Below are positions 29,701 through 38,240 of a stretch of DNA of 64,000 nucleotides, piece by piece (positions within the stretch are counted from its first letter, which is position 1; each line of letters starts with the position of its first letter). Source of the DNA: Muricauda sp. SCSIO 65647 (lineage in GTDB: Bacteria; Bacteroidota; Bacteroidia; Flavobacteriales; Flavobacteriaceae); assembly GCF_021534965.1 (NCBI RefSeq), contig NZ_CP091037.1, positions 2,334,501 through 2,398,500 on the forward strand. Direction: 5' to 3'. Both the position numbers and the translations under genes were made by a program. Under the pieces are notes generated by a model. That model did not search any database. It was not told where the DNA came from and saw only the letters and a list, made by a program, of their open reading frames with translations.

Positions 29701-30241
29701 CAATACACTGTTAGACGAGCAACAGACTGCCCATGCAAGTCATGGAAATGCCATATTGCCAACATCGATACAAACGGCCAAAGCGGGCCAGACCTTGGAG
29801 ACAAGAATGCAAATGGACTACCATAGCTCTGGAAACCTGAAAGAGGCCTACCCCGTCACGGGCTTTACCGGTACGCCCGGTGTGCCCATAAAAGGACCCA
29901 TCACCAGTTATTTCTGGGGCTATGACAATCTATATGTCATCGCTGTGATCAAGAATGCCAGCTATTCAAATATCGCTACCGCCCTAGGGGTGTCAGAGAC
30001 TGTCTTGAACGACTATGACGAAACCGATATGGTCGCCCTCAACTCACTGAGGGGCTTGTTGCCCAATGCCCAAGTGACCACTTATACGTACGACCCACAG
30101 GTAGGGGTGAAGAGGATCACCGACCCTTCTGGCAATTACGTAGAACATGACTATGACGCCTTTAACCGCCTTGAAAAGGTAACGGATCGAAATGGCAAAC
30201 TGTTGACAGACTATAAATACCATTATAAATACCAAAATTGA
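26777..30241 (+). CDS. Secreted Rhs/YD-repeat-type protein without a toxin tip
   Basis: A 1154-residue exported protein: signal peptide ending GARAQA, then an N-terminal domain with GTPNVAIPLYTIQGREMDLP and WSGLGWNLNAGGRISRMVNG, the start found in flavobacterial Rhs companions, then a long beta-rich body. It ends in YD-type repeats (TYTYDPQVGVKRITDPSGN, DYDAFNRLEKVTDRNGKL). It stops there, with no hyperconserved Rhs core and no variable tip. ATG 26777 is preferred to TTG 26747. It is the first of three closely spaced plus-strand genes, with 7 bp to the next, so it is probably a structural partner of the downstream toxin protein. Confidence 0.85.
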   Translation: MKTNLFMLFSCFVLCVGSIGARAQAFDYATELSKLATIPNSPEAEAFMKYGDTETNLHTGTPNVAIPLYTIQGREMDLPLTLTYDGTPIKVGQLATWSGLGWNLNAGGRISRMVNGLPDDYIVGNYNTLRDHSIRTQMAGYIASPFSFPTQQAVIDYFEFLRDLSQNLIDAQPDYFMINAPGISGTIVFDQGTSETAKVLDNPRIKVEAFEGTTTLSASHNSITKWKVTGEDGTVYYFEEQETTIKHGDDSTPVGGILNEYVSSWLLTKMESPNEKDVYDFTYTDLGYWTEEQLGHTATHVENAISSSTSYPNPDSESLFLPTYQVKQKFLGSVAHNQQTMVTTTLGNRDDIDIASALEYLQFFDRDSVLLKAVDFHYGYFNLDGQLPSQRPADAIRLKLDSLQVKGGDAQNYQTYAFEYIDPDGLPERSSKAMDYLGYYNGTSGNILYPEVVDDGRTYSGKDRTPNFTYAQKGLLKKITYPTGGHTQFSYEANTISTTQSNTYTVVDYDVFVNSGTVINDALYRDDNGNLCDDEYLDASYPKIKIGDFQVTEQQVYDLKFTAFPGESQLYIMDAPSQSALQGFDNFCDFYNYGNINLFLVDTNSFDTTMTLNPGWYRVLILMDENSDQGNSYGTVRFTVSHEQTTNFNTNTSVVGGRIAEIREYTDATTLTLTKAYDYKDALGASSGIVHYSPDLHYKTFSEFSDGSVTSKMHRMATLPAVGSQPFISYGTVTEKRVDGSGTAQGSTRYHFYNGKKGATPSESPPYENNRYASLEAGEIEKRQVYHQNGDSLLVETFTYGGASTFSVQGIVSIYDEDKNDKKLMLKDNGDGTYGYAYHPFPVDCPTSLLCSQGTLCSNPTNFDSSYISCISDSYRALNFRYHYASGLVGGPLVKVTREYLDESDGTQNELVKTEQNIYDAAVDHLLKEQRVTTSDGKLLTTEYIYPKQNIVSGSGALTLDGQHSKVLGIKQYEDNTLLDEQQTAHASHGNAILPTSIQTAKAGQTLETRMQMDYHSSGNLKEAYPVTGFTGTPGVPIKGPITSYFWGYDNLYVIAVIKNASYSNIATALGVSETVLNDYDETDMVALNSLRGLLPNAQVTTYTYDPQVGVKRITDPSGNYVEHDYDAFNRLEKVTDRNGKLLTDYKYHYKYQN

Positions 30242-30248
30242 TTACACC

Positions 30249-30710
30249 ATGACCACAATATCTAAAAAGACCGCGATGCGCCCCTATTCGACTCTTTTTC
30301 TTGTACTGATCTTATGCGCTTTGGGCACGTTTTCGCTCAAGGCACAACAAAGTCAACTGGTAGGCACCTGGACCTTTGATGCTGACCCCTCTTTTTCGAG
30401 CATACCTGCCGACATACAACAACACCTAGATACCCTGCCATCACTCAAAGCTACCGTCATGGCAGGGTATGCGGGCCGTACACTTGTCTTTATGGCAAAC
30501 GGCTCTTTTCAACAGTCTTTGCCCAATGGGGCCACACTGTCAGGTAATTGGAGCGTTTCTGCAGACAACGTCTTGCAGCTCGTTCATGTCAACGGGCACG
30601 TGCTAGAGCAGCAGATTACCCAATTGACCAGTGGCACGCTGGTACTGTTGCAAGCTGCCGAAGGTGATGCGCGCCCCATGGTACCCCTATTACAGTATAC
30701 TAAAAACTAA
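30249..30710 (+). CDS. Small secreted lipocalin-like protein
   Basis: A 153-residue protein with a signal peptide (ending SLKAQ). The mature part, QLVGTWTFDADPSFSSIPAD, then RTLVFMANGSFQQSLPNGA and LSGNWSVSADNVLQLVH, resembles the lipocalin-like family in which a GTW motif opens an eight-stranded barrel. The family call is by pattern only. It sits 7 bp after one Rhs protein and 12 bp before the next, so it is part of the same transcript. A role as chaperone or accessory for the secreted Rhs proteins is inference. Confidence 0.65.
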   Translation: MTTISKKTAMRPYSTLFLVLILCALGTFSLKAQQSQLVGTWTFDADPSFSSIPADIQQHLDTLPSLKATVMAGYAGRTLVFMANGSFQQSLPNGATLSGNWSVSADNVLQLVHVNGHVLEQQITQLTSGTLVLLQAAEGDARPMVPLLQYTKN

Positions 30711-30722
30711 AATTGAACCTAT

Positions 30723-33700
30723 ATGAGACCTACTTATTTCTTTACGGCCCTACGTTATTTTGTGAAGGGGACCGTCTTTCTTTTTGCCTTGGGGCTACAG
30801 GGCCAATACAATATTTCAGGACTTTCATCGGTAGGGGCCGGACAAAGCGCTACCTATAACATCACGCCCACGACCAATGTGAGCAGTACCAATTGGTCCG
30901 TATCGATATCAGGTGCCTCGGTGACAAGCCAGAGCGCCCTCACCGCCACGGTAAATTTTCCCACTGCGGGCTCGGGTGTGGTGAGCGCTTCGGTGATGGA
31001 CACTTTTTTCAACTTTCATTTCATTCTGAAACCGGTCACCGTGGTGGCACCCCCTGCGAATCCCGGAAACCCTACCATATCGAACAACAACTGTGGCGAT
31101 GCCACGCTCACCCGAAGCGGATCGCCGCCCTCTGGGGTCACCTGGTACTGGCAGGGCAAAGTATCGAACGGTACCAGCACGAGCAAAGGCTCGGGCAGCA
31201 CCTTTACCGCAAACGAGGGCACGGGCACCTATTACATCAGGGCACGCGACAATAGTACCGGTGCCTGGAGCAATGGCTCGGGGTCTCGTTACGTGGCTAT
31301 AGTCAATGTAAGTGCGGGCAGCATCAGCGGCGTGCAGACGGTCTGCTATAATGGAGACCCCAGCACGCTCACCAACAGTAGCAGTGCTTCCGGTGGCAGT
31401 GGTGGCTACAGCTACCAATGGCAGCTTTCCAATACCAGTAGTGGGCCTTGGCTTGATATCAACGGGGCGACGTCGACTACGTACAATCCCCCTTCAGGGT
31501 TGACGTCAGACCGGTGGTACCGTAGAAGGGTCACATCATGCGGGCAGACCAGTTATACGGGCACGGTCAAGGTGACCGTGAGCCCCAACCTCTCTGCCGG
31601 TTCCATCTCAGGGGGCCAGACCGTGTGCTATAGTGGCGACCCCAGCACCCTTAGCAATGCCTCATCGGCGTCTGGTGGCAATGGCAGCTACAGCTACCAA
31701 TGGCAGCTCTCGACCACCAGTGGCTCGTCGGGCTTCAGCAACATAAGCGGGGCCACCTCGTCATCGTACAATCCGCCGAGCGGGCTGCAAAGCACCACTT
31801 GGTACCGAAGAAGGGCCATATCGTGCGGGCAGACCAAATATACGGGTGCGGTACAGGTAATCGTAAACCCAAACCTTTCTGCCGGTTCCATCTCAGGGAG
31901 CCAGACCGTGTGCTATGGTGGCGACCCCAGCACCCTGGGCAATACCTCATCGGCGTCTGGTGGCAATGGCAGCTACAGCTACCAATGGCAGCTTTCGACC
32001 ACCAGTGGCTCATCGGGCTTCAGCAACATAAGCGGGGCCACCTCGTCATCGTACAACCCGCCGAACGGGCTGCAAAGCACCACTTGGTACCGAAGAAGGG
32101 CCATATCGTGCGGGCAGACCAAATATACGGGTGCGGTACAGGTGACCGTGAGGCCCGACCTTTCTGCCGGTTCCATCTCAGGGGGGCAGACCGTGTGCTT
32201 TGATGGCGACCCCGGTACCTTGGGCAATGCCTCATCGGCATCTGGCGGCGATGGTAGCTACAGCTACCAATGGCAACTCTCGACCACCAGTGGCTCATCG
32301 GGCTTCACCAACATAAGCGGGGCCACCTCGTCATCGTACAACCCGCCAAGCGGGCTGCAGGCCACCACCTGGTACCGTAGAAGGGCCGTTTCTTGTGGGC
32401 AAACCAAGTACACGGGTGCGGTACAGGTCAGTTTGTACCCTACCCTCAATGCCGGGAGCATTAGTGGTGACCAGACCGTTCAAACAGGGCAAGACCCTGC
32501 CCCTTTTACCAATGTACAATCTGCCAGCGGCGCAACGGGCACTTATGCCTACCAATGGCAATACTCCATTGATGATGGCCAGACTTGGCAGAATGTCAGT
32601 GGGGCAACAAGTACCACCTACGATGCCCCTTCGGGGCTGGCCACCGACCACTGGTACAGAAGAAAAGTGACCAGTTGTACCGTGGGCTATACGGGCATTG
32701 TAAAGTTGACCATAGAGCACGCTTGGTTCAAAGATGTTGACGGAGATGGTTTTGGAGACGCCGCTAAAGTGGTATATCAGGGGCAACAGCCCCAGGGCTA
32801 TGTATCGAATAGCTCAGACCAATGCCCCAATTTTTATGGCCTCGGCAATGGCTGTGGTTATGTTTCCCCGAGCATGAACGACGAAAATTATGTACGCGTG
32901 CGCAATTACCATACGGCGGTCAACGCGTCAACAGAGGTTACTGACAACGACCACGTAGTAGAGCAATTGGCCTATTACGATGGCCTGGGGCGCCCTGTAC
33001 AAGAGTTGGCGCTAAAGGCCGGGGCTACCGGCAACGATCTGGTCACCCATATGGAGTATGATGCCTATGGCCGGTTGGCGAAAGAATACCTGCCCTACCC
33101 GGCGACGGGCATAGTGGGCAGCTTGCGCCCAGATGCCAAGGGCGGTACCGAAGGGCACTATTTGGCGAAGTATGGCACAGAGATGAGCGGTACCGACCCA
33201 AACCCCTTTTCGCAAAAAAAGTTCGAGCCCTCACCATTGAACAGGGTGTTGAAGCAGGCCGCCCCAGGCAATGCGTGGGCCCTGGCCACTACGGGCGATG
33301 ACCATACCATTGAATTTTCGTACCAGACCAATGCGTTGAACGAGGTGCGACGCTTTTATGTGACGCTTACATTCGCCAACAACACCCATACCCCCACCTT
33401 GCAGCTCGATTCGGGCACGGCGGCCTTCTACCCCGCCGGAACCCTGTACAAAACGGTGACAAAAGATGAAAATCACGATGGTACCACCACCAAGCTGCAC
33501 ACCACTGAAGAGTTCACCGACCAACAGGGCAGGGTGGTGCTCAAGCGTACCTATGCCTTGGTGGGCAGCACCGAGACCGGGCACGATACCTATTATGTCT
33601 ATGATGACCATGGCAACCTGACCTATGTGCTCTCACCAAAAGTGGACACCTCAGATGGGGTCAGTGCCACCGAACTGGCCGAACTGTGCTACCAGTATGT

Positions 33701-36545
33701 CTATGATCACCGTAATCGATTGGTTGAGAAAAAGATACCGGGCAAGGGTTGGGAATATATCGTCTATAATAAGCTGGACCAGCCGGTGATGACCCAAGAC
33801 GCCAACCTTGCCGCCCAAGACAAATGGCTCTTTACCAAGTACGATGCGTTCGGCAGGGTGGCCTATACCGGTGTTATCAACAATGCAAATGACAGGGCCT
33901 ATATGGTGACGGTCATGGAGGGGGCCTCAGACGAATATGTGACCAGAACCTCTTCCCCCACCTCTATCGGCGATACCGATGTGTACTATACCAACGATGC
34001 CGAGCCTATCAATATACATGAGGTATATACCGTCAACTATTATGACAGCTATGTAGACACCGATGGGCTCAACGTTCCCTCGACCGTATTTGGGCAGACG
34101 ACCGCTTCGGGCGATGCCCTTAGGGGGCTGGCAACGGTAGATAAGATAAGGGTCTTGGGCACCAATGACTGGATCACCGACGTCATGGGCTATGATGAAA
34201 GGGGCAGGGGGGTCTATGCGGCCAGCAGAAACGATTACTTGAGCATCACCGATATTGTGGAGACCGACCTCGACTTTACCGGGAAGGCAGAACAGGTAAG
34301 GGCGACCCATACCAAAGACGGCAACGCGGCCATCACCACCTTGAATACGTTCACCTATGACCAGGTGGGTCGGCCGATAAAACAAGAGCAGACCCTTGGC
34401 GCCCATACCGAGGTACTGGTAGAGAACGGTTATGATGAACTGGGCCAATTGGCGCAAAAGACCGTAGGCGGTGGCCTACAGACCGTCGATTATGCCTATA
34501 ATGTAAGGGGGTGGCTCAAAAGTATCAACGACCCTGGCAGTTTGGGCGGTGACCTGTTTGCCTTTGGCATCAACTACAACACCGTGGGCCATGGGGGCAC
34601 TCCATTGTTGAACGGCAACATTGCCGAGACCGAATGGAAAACGGCCAACGACAACACCCTACGTTGGTACCACTATGGGTACGATGCTTTGAATAGGATT
34701 AAAAGTGCTGCAGCTAGTAGCAGTAACTATAATGTGAGTAGCATCACCTATGATAAGAATGGCAACCTCAGTACTTTAACCCGCAACGGTTGGCAGAACG
34801 GCAGCTACACCGATATGGATGTTCTGGACTACCACTACCATAATAGCGAGGTGAGCAACCGTCTGTACAAGGTACGTGACGATGGCAACAACAGTTACGG
34901 CTTCAAAGACAGTACGGTCGATAGCCAAGACTATTGGTATGATGCCAACGGCAACATGACCCAAGATGACAACAAGGGCATCTCCGGCATCAGCTATAAC
35001 CATTTGAATCTTCCTACGTCGATCAGTATAAATTCGGGCAATATTCAGTACATTTACGATGCCACTGGTATTAAACTAAAAAAGACTGTGGGAAGTACCA
35101 CTACAGAATATGCGGGCAACTACGTGTATGAGAACGGCACATTGCAGTTCTTCAACCATGATGAAGGCTATGTGGCCCCTGACGGTTCAGGAGGGTATGA
35201 TTATGTGTACCAGTACAAAGACCATTTGGGCAATGTGAGGCTGAGCTATACGGACAATCCGGTATCTGTTGACGATGACTTCGAACAGGGCACGGACGGA
35301 TGGTCGACCCCCTCCAGTGGCTCGATCAGCAGCGGCGGCCAGCGGCTCAACCTATCGATAACCAACAAATGGAGTAGTACCAGCAAGTACCTTGACATCA
35401 CCCCCGGGGTACCATTGCGCATTGAGTTTGACTTTGAAAATGGTGATATGGAAAATCCTGTGTTCTTGGTACGTGAGCGCATAGGCGGAACATGGGAGCC
35501 CAACACGGAACGTGATAGGATCACTAATATTGCCGATGGGAACCACGTGATGGAACTTACCTTGACCGGTGACCATGTGCGGCTGTACTTTGAAAAGGGC
35601 AATGCCATTGACAACGGCACATTGACCACATGCTACATCGATAATTTCAAGTTTTATCAAGAAAACATTGAAATTGTGGAAGAAAGCAACTACTACCCCT
35701 TCGGCCTCAAACATAAAGGGTACAACGATGGGATAAGTGCCTTGGGCAACAGTGTGGCGCAAAAGTGGAAGTTCGGCGGCAAGGAACTGGATGAAAGTTT
35801 AGACCTTAATACCTATGACTTCGGTGCGAGGAACTATGACCCCGCACTGGGCAGGTGGATGAACATCGATCCGTTGGCCGAACAGATGAGAAGACACTCG
35901 CCGTATAATTATGCTTTTGATAATCCTGTGTTCTTTATTGATCCCGATGGGATGATGCCGATACCAACACAAACATTGACACAAGTTGGTCAGTCATTGG
36001 AGGATGCCGTTCATCTTTTGCAAACCAATACAGATAATATTGAGGTCGAACGATTGGACGAAATCGTGGTCACTGGTGAAGATAAAAGTTCCGATACTGA
36101 AACAGCTTCTACAGAAGATTGCTGTAAGGACAAGCTCGTTAACCTTCATACTGAAGATTTAGCAAAAGCAACAGTTACAGTTGCAGGTTTGGTAGCAGTA
36201 GCTGATGGTCCTGCTCCTGTGGCCGATGTACCCGCAGGTGGTGTACTTTTTGGAGGATTGGCAGGTGTTGCCCTCTTACAAGTTACAGAAGACTTTATCA
36301 ATAAATATGGCTCAATAACAGGTTCAATATTCGATGCGGCAACTGACAGTAGTAAGAATGAAAGGCACGGTTCAGGTGAAGGTTTAACGGAATCCGAACA
36401 ACAAGCAATAGATGACTTAGAAGCTCAAATGGAGGGTGCCGCAAGAAAAGTGAAACAAAGGATTAAAAAGAAAATCAGAAATATTCGTGAGAATGCCCAA
36501 CGTAGAAGTAAGGGTGAAGAACATTCTAGAACTAAGAAACGATAG
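30723..36545 (+). CDS. Rhs polymorphic toxin with Ig-like repeats and C-terminal tip
   Basis: A 1940-residue secreted protein. In order: signal peptide; an Ig-like lead (about 25-190); five tandem 94-95-residue Ig/PKD-like repeats (about 195-670, motif YSYQWQLSTTSG ... WYRRRAISCGQT); a calcium-loop segment (DVDGDGFGDA); a DUF6443-like start of the Rhs body (VEQLAYYDGLGRPVQELALK); YD repeats (about 740-1700); the Rhs core, RNYDPALGRWMNIDPLAEQ to FIDPDGM (about 1702-1743); and a variable tip of about 196 residues. The tip has a Gly/Ala-rich hydrophobic stretch, then a basic end (RIKKKIRNIRENAQRR and KGEEHS). I do not recognise the tip fold. The gene 3 bp after it is the likely immunity gene. 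How it reaches a target cell is not shown. Confidence 0.9.
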   Translation: MRPTYFFTALRYFVKGTVFLFALGLQGQYNISGLSSVGAGQSATYNITPTTNVSSTNWSVSISGASVTSQSALTATVNFPTAGSGVVSASVMDTFFNFHFILKPVTVVAPPANPGNPTISNNNCGDATLTRSGSPPSGVTWYWQGKVSNGTSTSKGSGSTFTANEGTGTYYIRARDNSTGAWSNGSGSRYVAIVNVSAGSISGVQTVCYNGDPSTLTNSSSASGGSGGYSYQWQLSNTSSGPWLDINGATSTTYNPPSGLTSDRWYRRRVTSCGQTSYTGTVKVTVSPNLSAGSISGGQTVCYSGDPSTLSNASSASGGNGSYSYQWQLSTTSGSSGFSNISGATSSSYNPPSGLQSTTWYRRRAISCGQTKYTGAVQVIVNPNLSAGSISGSQTVCYGGDPSTLGNTSSASGGNGSYSYQWQLSTTSGSSGFSNISGATSSSYNPPNGLQSTTWYRRRAISCGQTKYTGAVQVTVRPDLSAGSISGGQTVCFDGDPGTLGNASSASGGDGSYSYQWQLSTTSGSSGFTNISGATSSSYNPPSGLQATTWYRRRAVSCGQTKYTGAVQVSLYPTLNAGSISGDQTVQTGQDPAPFTNVQSASGATGTYAYQWQYSIDDGQTWQNVSGATSTTYDAPSGLATDHWYRRKVTSCTVGYTGIVKLTIEHAWFKDVDGDGFGDAAKVVYQGQQPQGYVSNSSDQCPNFYGLGNGCGYVSPSMNDENYVRVRNYHTAVNASTEVTDNDHVVEQLAYYDGLGRPVQELALKAGATGNDLVTHMEYDAYGRLAKEYLPYPATGIVGSLRPDAKGGTEGHYLAKYGTEMSGTDPNPFSQKKFEPSPLNRVLKQAAPGNAWALATTGDDHTIEFSYQTNALNEVRRFYVTLTFANNTHTPTLQLDSGTAAFYPAGTLYKTVTKDENHDGTTTKLHTTEEFTDQQGRVVLKRTYALVGSTETGHDTYYVYDDHGNLTYVLSPKVDTSDGVSATELAELCYQYVYDHRNRLVEKKIPGKGWEYIVYNKLDQPVMTQDANLAAQDKWLFTKYDAFGRVAYTGVINNANDRAYMVTVMEGASDEYVTRTSSPTSIGDTDVYYTNDAEPINIHEVYTVNYYDSYVDTDGLNVPSTVFGQTTASGDALRGLATVDKIRVLGTNDWITDVMGYDERGRGVYAASRNDYLSITDIVETDLDFTGKAEQVRATHTKDGNAAITTLNTFTYDQVGRPIKQEQTLGAHTEVLVENGYDELGQLAQKTVGGGLQTVDYAYNVRGWLKSINDPGSLGGDLFAFGINYNTVGHGGTPLLNGNIAETEWKTANDNTLRWYHYGYDALNRIKSAAASSSNYNVSSITYDKNGNLSTLTRNGWQNGSYTDMDVLDYHYHNSEVSNRLYKVRDDGNNSYGFKDSTVDSQDYWYDANGNMTQDDNKGISGISYNHLNLPTSISINSGNIQYIYDATGIKLKKTVGSTTTEYAGNYVYENGTLQFFNHDEGYVAPDGSGGYDYVYQYKDHLGNVRLSYTDNPVSVDDDFEQGTDGWSTPSSGSISSGGQRLNLSITNKWSSTSKYLDITPGVPLRIEFDFENGDMENPVFLVRERIGGTWEPNTERDRITNIADGNHVMELTLTGDHVRLYFEKGNAIDNGTLTTCYIDNFKFYQENIEIVEESNYYPFGLKHKGYNDGISALGNSVAQKWKFGGKELDESLDLNTYDFGARNYDPALGRWMNIDPLAEQMRRHSPYNYAFDNPVFFIDPDGMMPIPTQTLTQVGQSLEDAVHLLQTNTDNIEVERLDEIVVTGEDKSSDTETASTEDCCKDKLVNLHTEDLAKATVTVAGLVAVADGPAPVADVPAGGVLFGGLAGVALLQVTEDFINKYGSITGSIFDAATDSSKNERHGSGEGLTESEQQAIDDLEAQMEGAARKVKQRIKKKIRNIRENAQRRSKGEEHSRTKKR
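31305..32732 (+). repeat. Five tandem Ig-like-domain repeats (period 282-285 bp)
   Basis: Repeat boundaries lie near 31311, 31593, 31878, 32163 and 32448, a period of 285 bp (95 codons; 282 for the first). Copies two and three are nearly identical in DNA and copy four is close, whereas copies one and five are more diverged. The pattern suggests recent expansion or gene conversion in the centre. Confidence 0.85.
35701..35775 (+). repeat. Rhs core segment duplicated at 37287-37361 (copy 1)
   Basis: This 75-bp piece of the main Rhs gene encodes FGLKHKGYNDGISALGN and following residues. It recurs in the orphan tip gene with only five differences, all transitions. It marks the recombination region between the core and swapped tips. 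Confidence 0.85.
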
Positions 36546-36548
36546 TAT

Positions 36549-36959
36549 ATGGTACCAGTTTTTGAACCTTTTGTTGGTATAGGTGACTTTGAGTTAGATA
36601 CTACTATTGATAAGTATTTGGGTGATTACAACTTCAAGATTCTAAATAAAGACGGAAAATATGATTGTGATAAGTATATAATTGATAACCCAGACATGTC
36701 CCTTTATGTGGACGAAAATAACATAATAGAATCAATATCATGTAGAGAGGAGTGTTTATACAAAGGCAGGAATATCATAGGAATGAATATTGATGAATTT
36801 ATCAATTACTATGATATTGCGCCAGTAGGCGATGTAGATATAATGCCTATTGGTGAAGAAATGCAGGATGTATATGAATTTGATGATATTGGCCTGCAGG
36901 TTTGGTGCGTTAATGATAAGATCGTTACGATTATTGCATCAACAAATGACGAGGGTTAA
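36549..36959 (+). CDS. Putative immunity protein for the Rhs tip
   Basis: A 136-residue acidic protein without a signal peptide (many Asp/Glu, e.g. ASTNDEG at the end). It begins 3 bp after the toxin stop, which is the usual place of a cognate immunity gene. The protein family is not recognised. A cytosolic, acidic partner fits a basic, cytosol-acting toxin tip. Base composition is more AT-rich than the Rhs body, as is usual for exchanged toxin/immunity cassettes. A terminator follows. Confidence 0.6.
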   Translation: MVPVFEPFVGIGDFELDTTIDKYLGDYNFKILNKDGKYDCDKYIIDNPDMSLYVDENNIIESISCREECLYKGRNIIGMNIDEFINYYDIAPVGDVDIMPIGEEMQDVYEFDDIGLQVWCVNDKIVTIIASTNDEG

Positions 36960-36982
36960 CAAGATTTAATCAATTACCTGTT

Positions 36983-37092
36983 CAAAACCGTCTCAAACGA
37001 GGCGGTTTTTTTATCCCGCTCCGCAGTAGTTGCACTACTACAGCAGAACAAATATTTAAAAGCCAGCACCAATAAGTGATGGCTTTTTCTTT
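36983..37092 (+). terminator. Terminator pair after cassette 0
   Basis: The first hairpin, AACCGTCTC/GAGGCGGTT with a T-run, is at 36986-37013. A palindrome (GTAGTTGCACTAC) follows, and then a second hairpin of the form AAAAGCCA...TGGCTTTTT near 37055-37090. The same order of elements follows the next immunity gene too. Confidence 0.65.
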
Positions 37093-37213
37093 CACCCGCC
37101 CAACCCCTCTACCTTTTTTGGCCGGTTAAGTAGACGAGTTTGTTCTGAATTGCTTTGCGGTCTTGGGTATTTAGACTACTTTTTCAAAAGCGTTCTTTGA
37201 AAAAACAGATGTG

Positions 37214-38236
37214 ATGTCTTTTTTTGGATTTCATCGTTTTACCAAACCGTTGATTTCCATATTGCAACACTCAAAGTATCACTGTTTCGGCCTCAAGCAT
37301 AAAGGGTATAATGATGGGATAAGTGCCTTGGGCAACGGTGTGGCGCAAAGGTGGAAGTTCGCAAATGAGGAATATGAAGAGGAACTTGGAAAGAACACGG
37401 TTGCCTATCAATGGAGGGACTATGACCCAGCGATTGGAAGATTCAATAAAGTGGATAGGTTTGCGGAGAAATACCATCCTGTTTCGCCATATTCTTTTGC
37501 AGGTAACAATCCAATGGCTTATAGAGAAATACAAGGAGACAGTATTGATGTAGCCCAGATAATCCAGTATGATAGTGATAACGGCACTAATATCCTTGAC
37601 AATATAAAGAAGGATTTGAGTACAGCTACAGGGTTGTCATTTGATGTGAAGAATGGCAAACTAATCTATAGTACTGATGGTGACGGGAATGCTATAATTG
37701 CTACGGACGGTGATGGGAACCAAGTGGGAAGTTCGGAAGCAAGAGACATTGTTATGGGAGCCTTAGGTGCCGAAGAAATTGCTACAGCTAAAATCGTAGA
37801 AAGTGGCGGGTCAAGGGTGACAAATGATTTAGGAGAGAATGAGATTGGAGGAAACAACATTAATCTCGATGTAAATCAAATAAATCAGTTTATCAATGGT
37901 TCGAGAGAAGTGGACAATAGAACATTAGGGTTTGGTATAACGCTAATGCACGAATCATTGCACTCCAATGTGGCTGAAGGAGGTGCACAACGTGATTTTG
38001 TAGGACAAAACAATATAGATGTATTTACTGGCCCAGTTGTGGATAGGATGAATATCGTTAGGAGACAGTTAAATTCCCAAGGACTCAACTTTGGAATAAG
38101 ACAAACTTATGGGGCAAGAAGTTTTACAGTTCAAGGCCAAACAACAAATACGATAATGTTTGGCGGAAATATCAAAACTGTCCATCCGAGACCTCTAACT
38201 AACGGAGGATTTTTAGGTCCAAGAATACAATATTAA
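37214..38236 (+). CDS. Orphan Rhs C-terminal tip with a zincin (HExxH) motif
   Basis: About 340 residues with no signal peptide. Residues about 25-100 are the end of an Rhs core (FGLKHKGYNDGISALGN, then YQWRDYDPAIGRFNKVDRFAEKY and SPYSFAGNNPM), copied from or exchanged with the main gene. After it comes a tip domain with LMHESLHSNVAEGGAQRDF. The HExxH (H246, H250) is a metallopeptidase zinc motif, so the toxin may be a protease. The whole remainder of the Rhs body is missing, so it is a displaced cassette that cannot be secreted by itself, unless recombined into the main gene. ATG 37214 is chosen over GTG 37211. Confidence 0.75.
   Translation: MSFFGFHRFTKPLISILQHSKYHCFGLKHKGYNDGISALGNGVAQRWKFANEEYEEELGKNTVAYQWRDYDPAIGRFNKVDRFAEKYHPVSPYSFAGNNPMAYREIQGDSIDVAQIIQYDSDNGTNILDNIKKDLSTATGLSFDVKNGKLIYSTDGDGNAIIATDGDGNQVGSSEARDIVMGALGAEEIATAKIVESGGSRVTNDLGENEIGGNNINLDVNQINQFINGSREVDNRTLGFGITLMHESLHSNVAEGGAQRDFVGQNNIDVFTGPVVDRMNIVRRQLNSQGLNFGIRQTYGARSFTVQGQTTNTIMFGGNIKTVHPRPLTNGGFLGPRIQY
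37287..37361 (+). repeat. Rhs core segment duplication (copy 2)
   Basis: This is the second copy of the 75-bp core segment found at 35701-35775, with five transition differences. It lies in the orphan tip and gives homology for swapping the zincin tip onto the main Rhs protein. Confidence 0.85.
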
Positions 38237-38240
38237 AACA

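Noticed and set aside
31700-32203. A 167-codon alternative plus-strand frame inside the repeats
   Set aside because: It is a frame shadow that recurs because the DNA repeats; the Ig-like frame is the coding one.
31600-32450. Regular repeats that might suggest a CRISPR-like array
   Set aside because: The units are 285 bp, lie in frame in a large coding gene and encode Ig-like domains; there are no short repeats with spacers.
37170-37210. TTTTTCAAA/TTTGAAAAA inverted repeat before the orphan tip as an operator
   Set aside because: AT-rich imperfect hairpins are common here; no supporting second copy was found.
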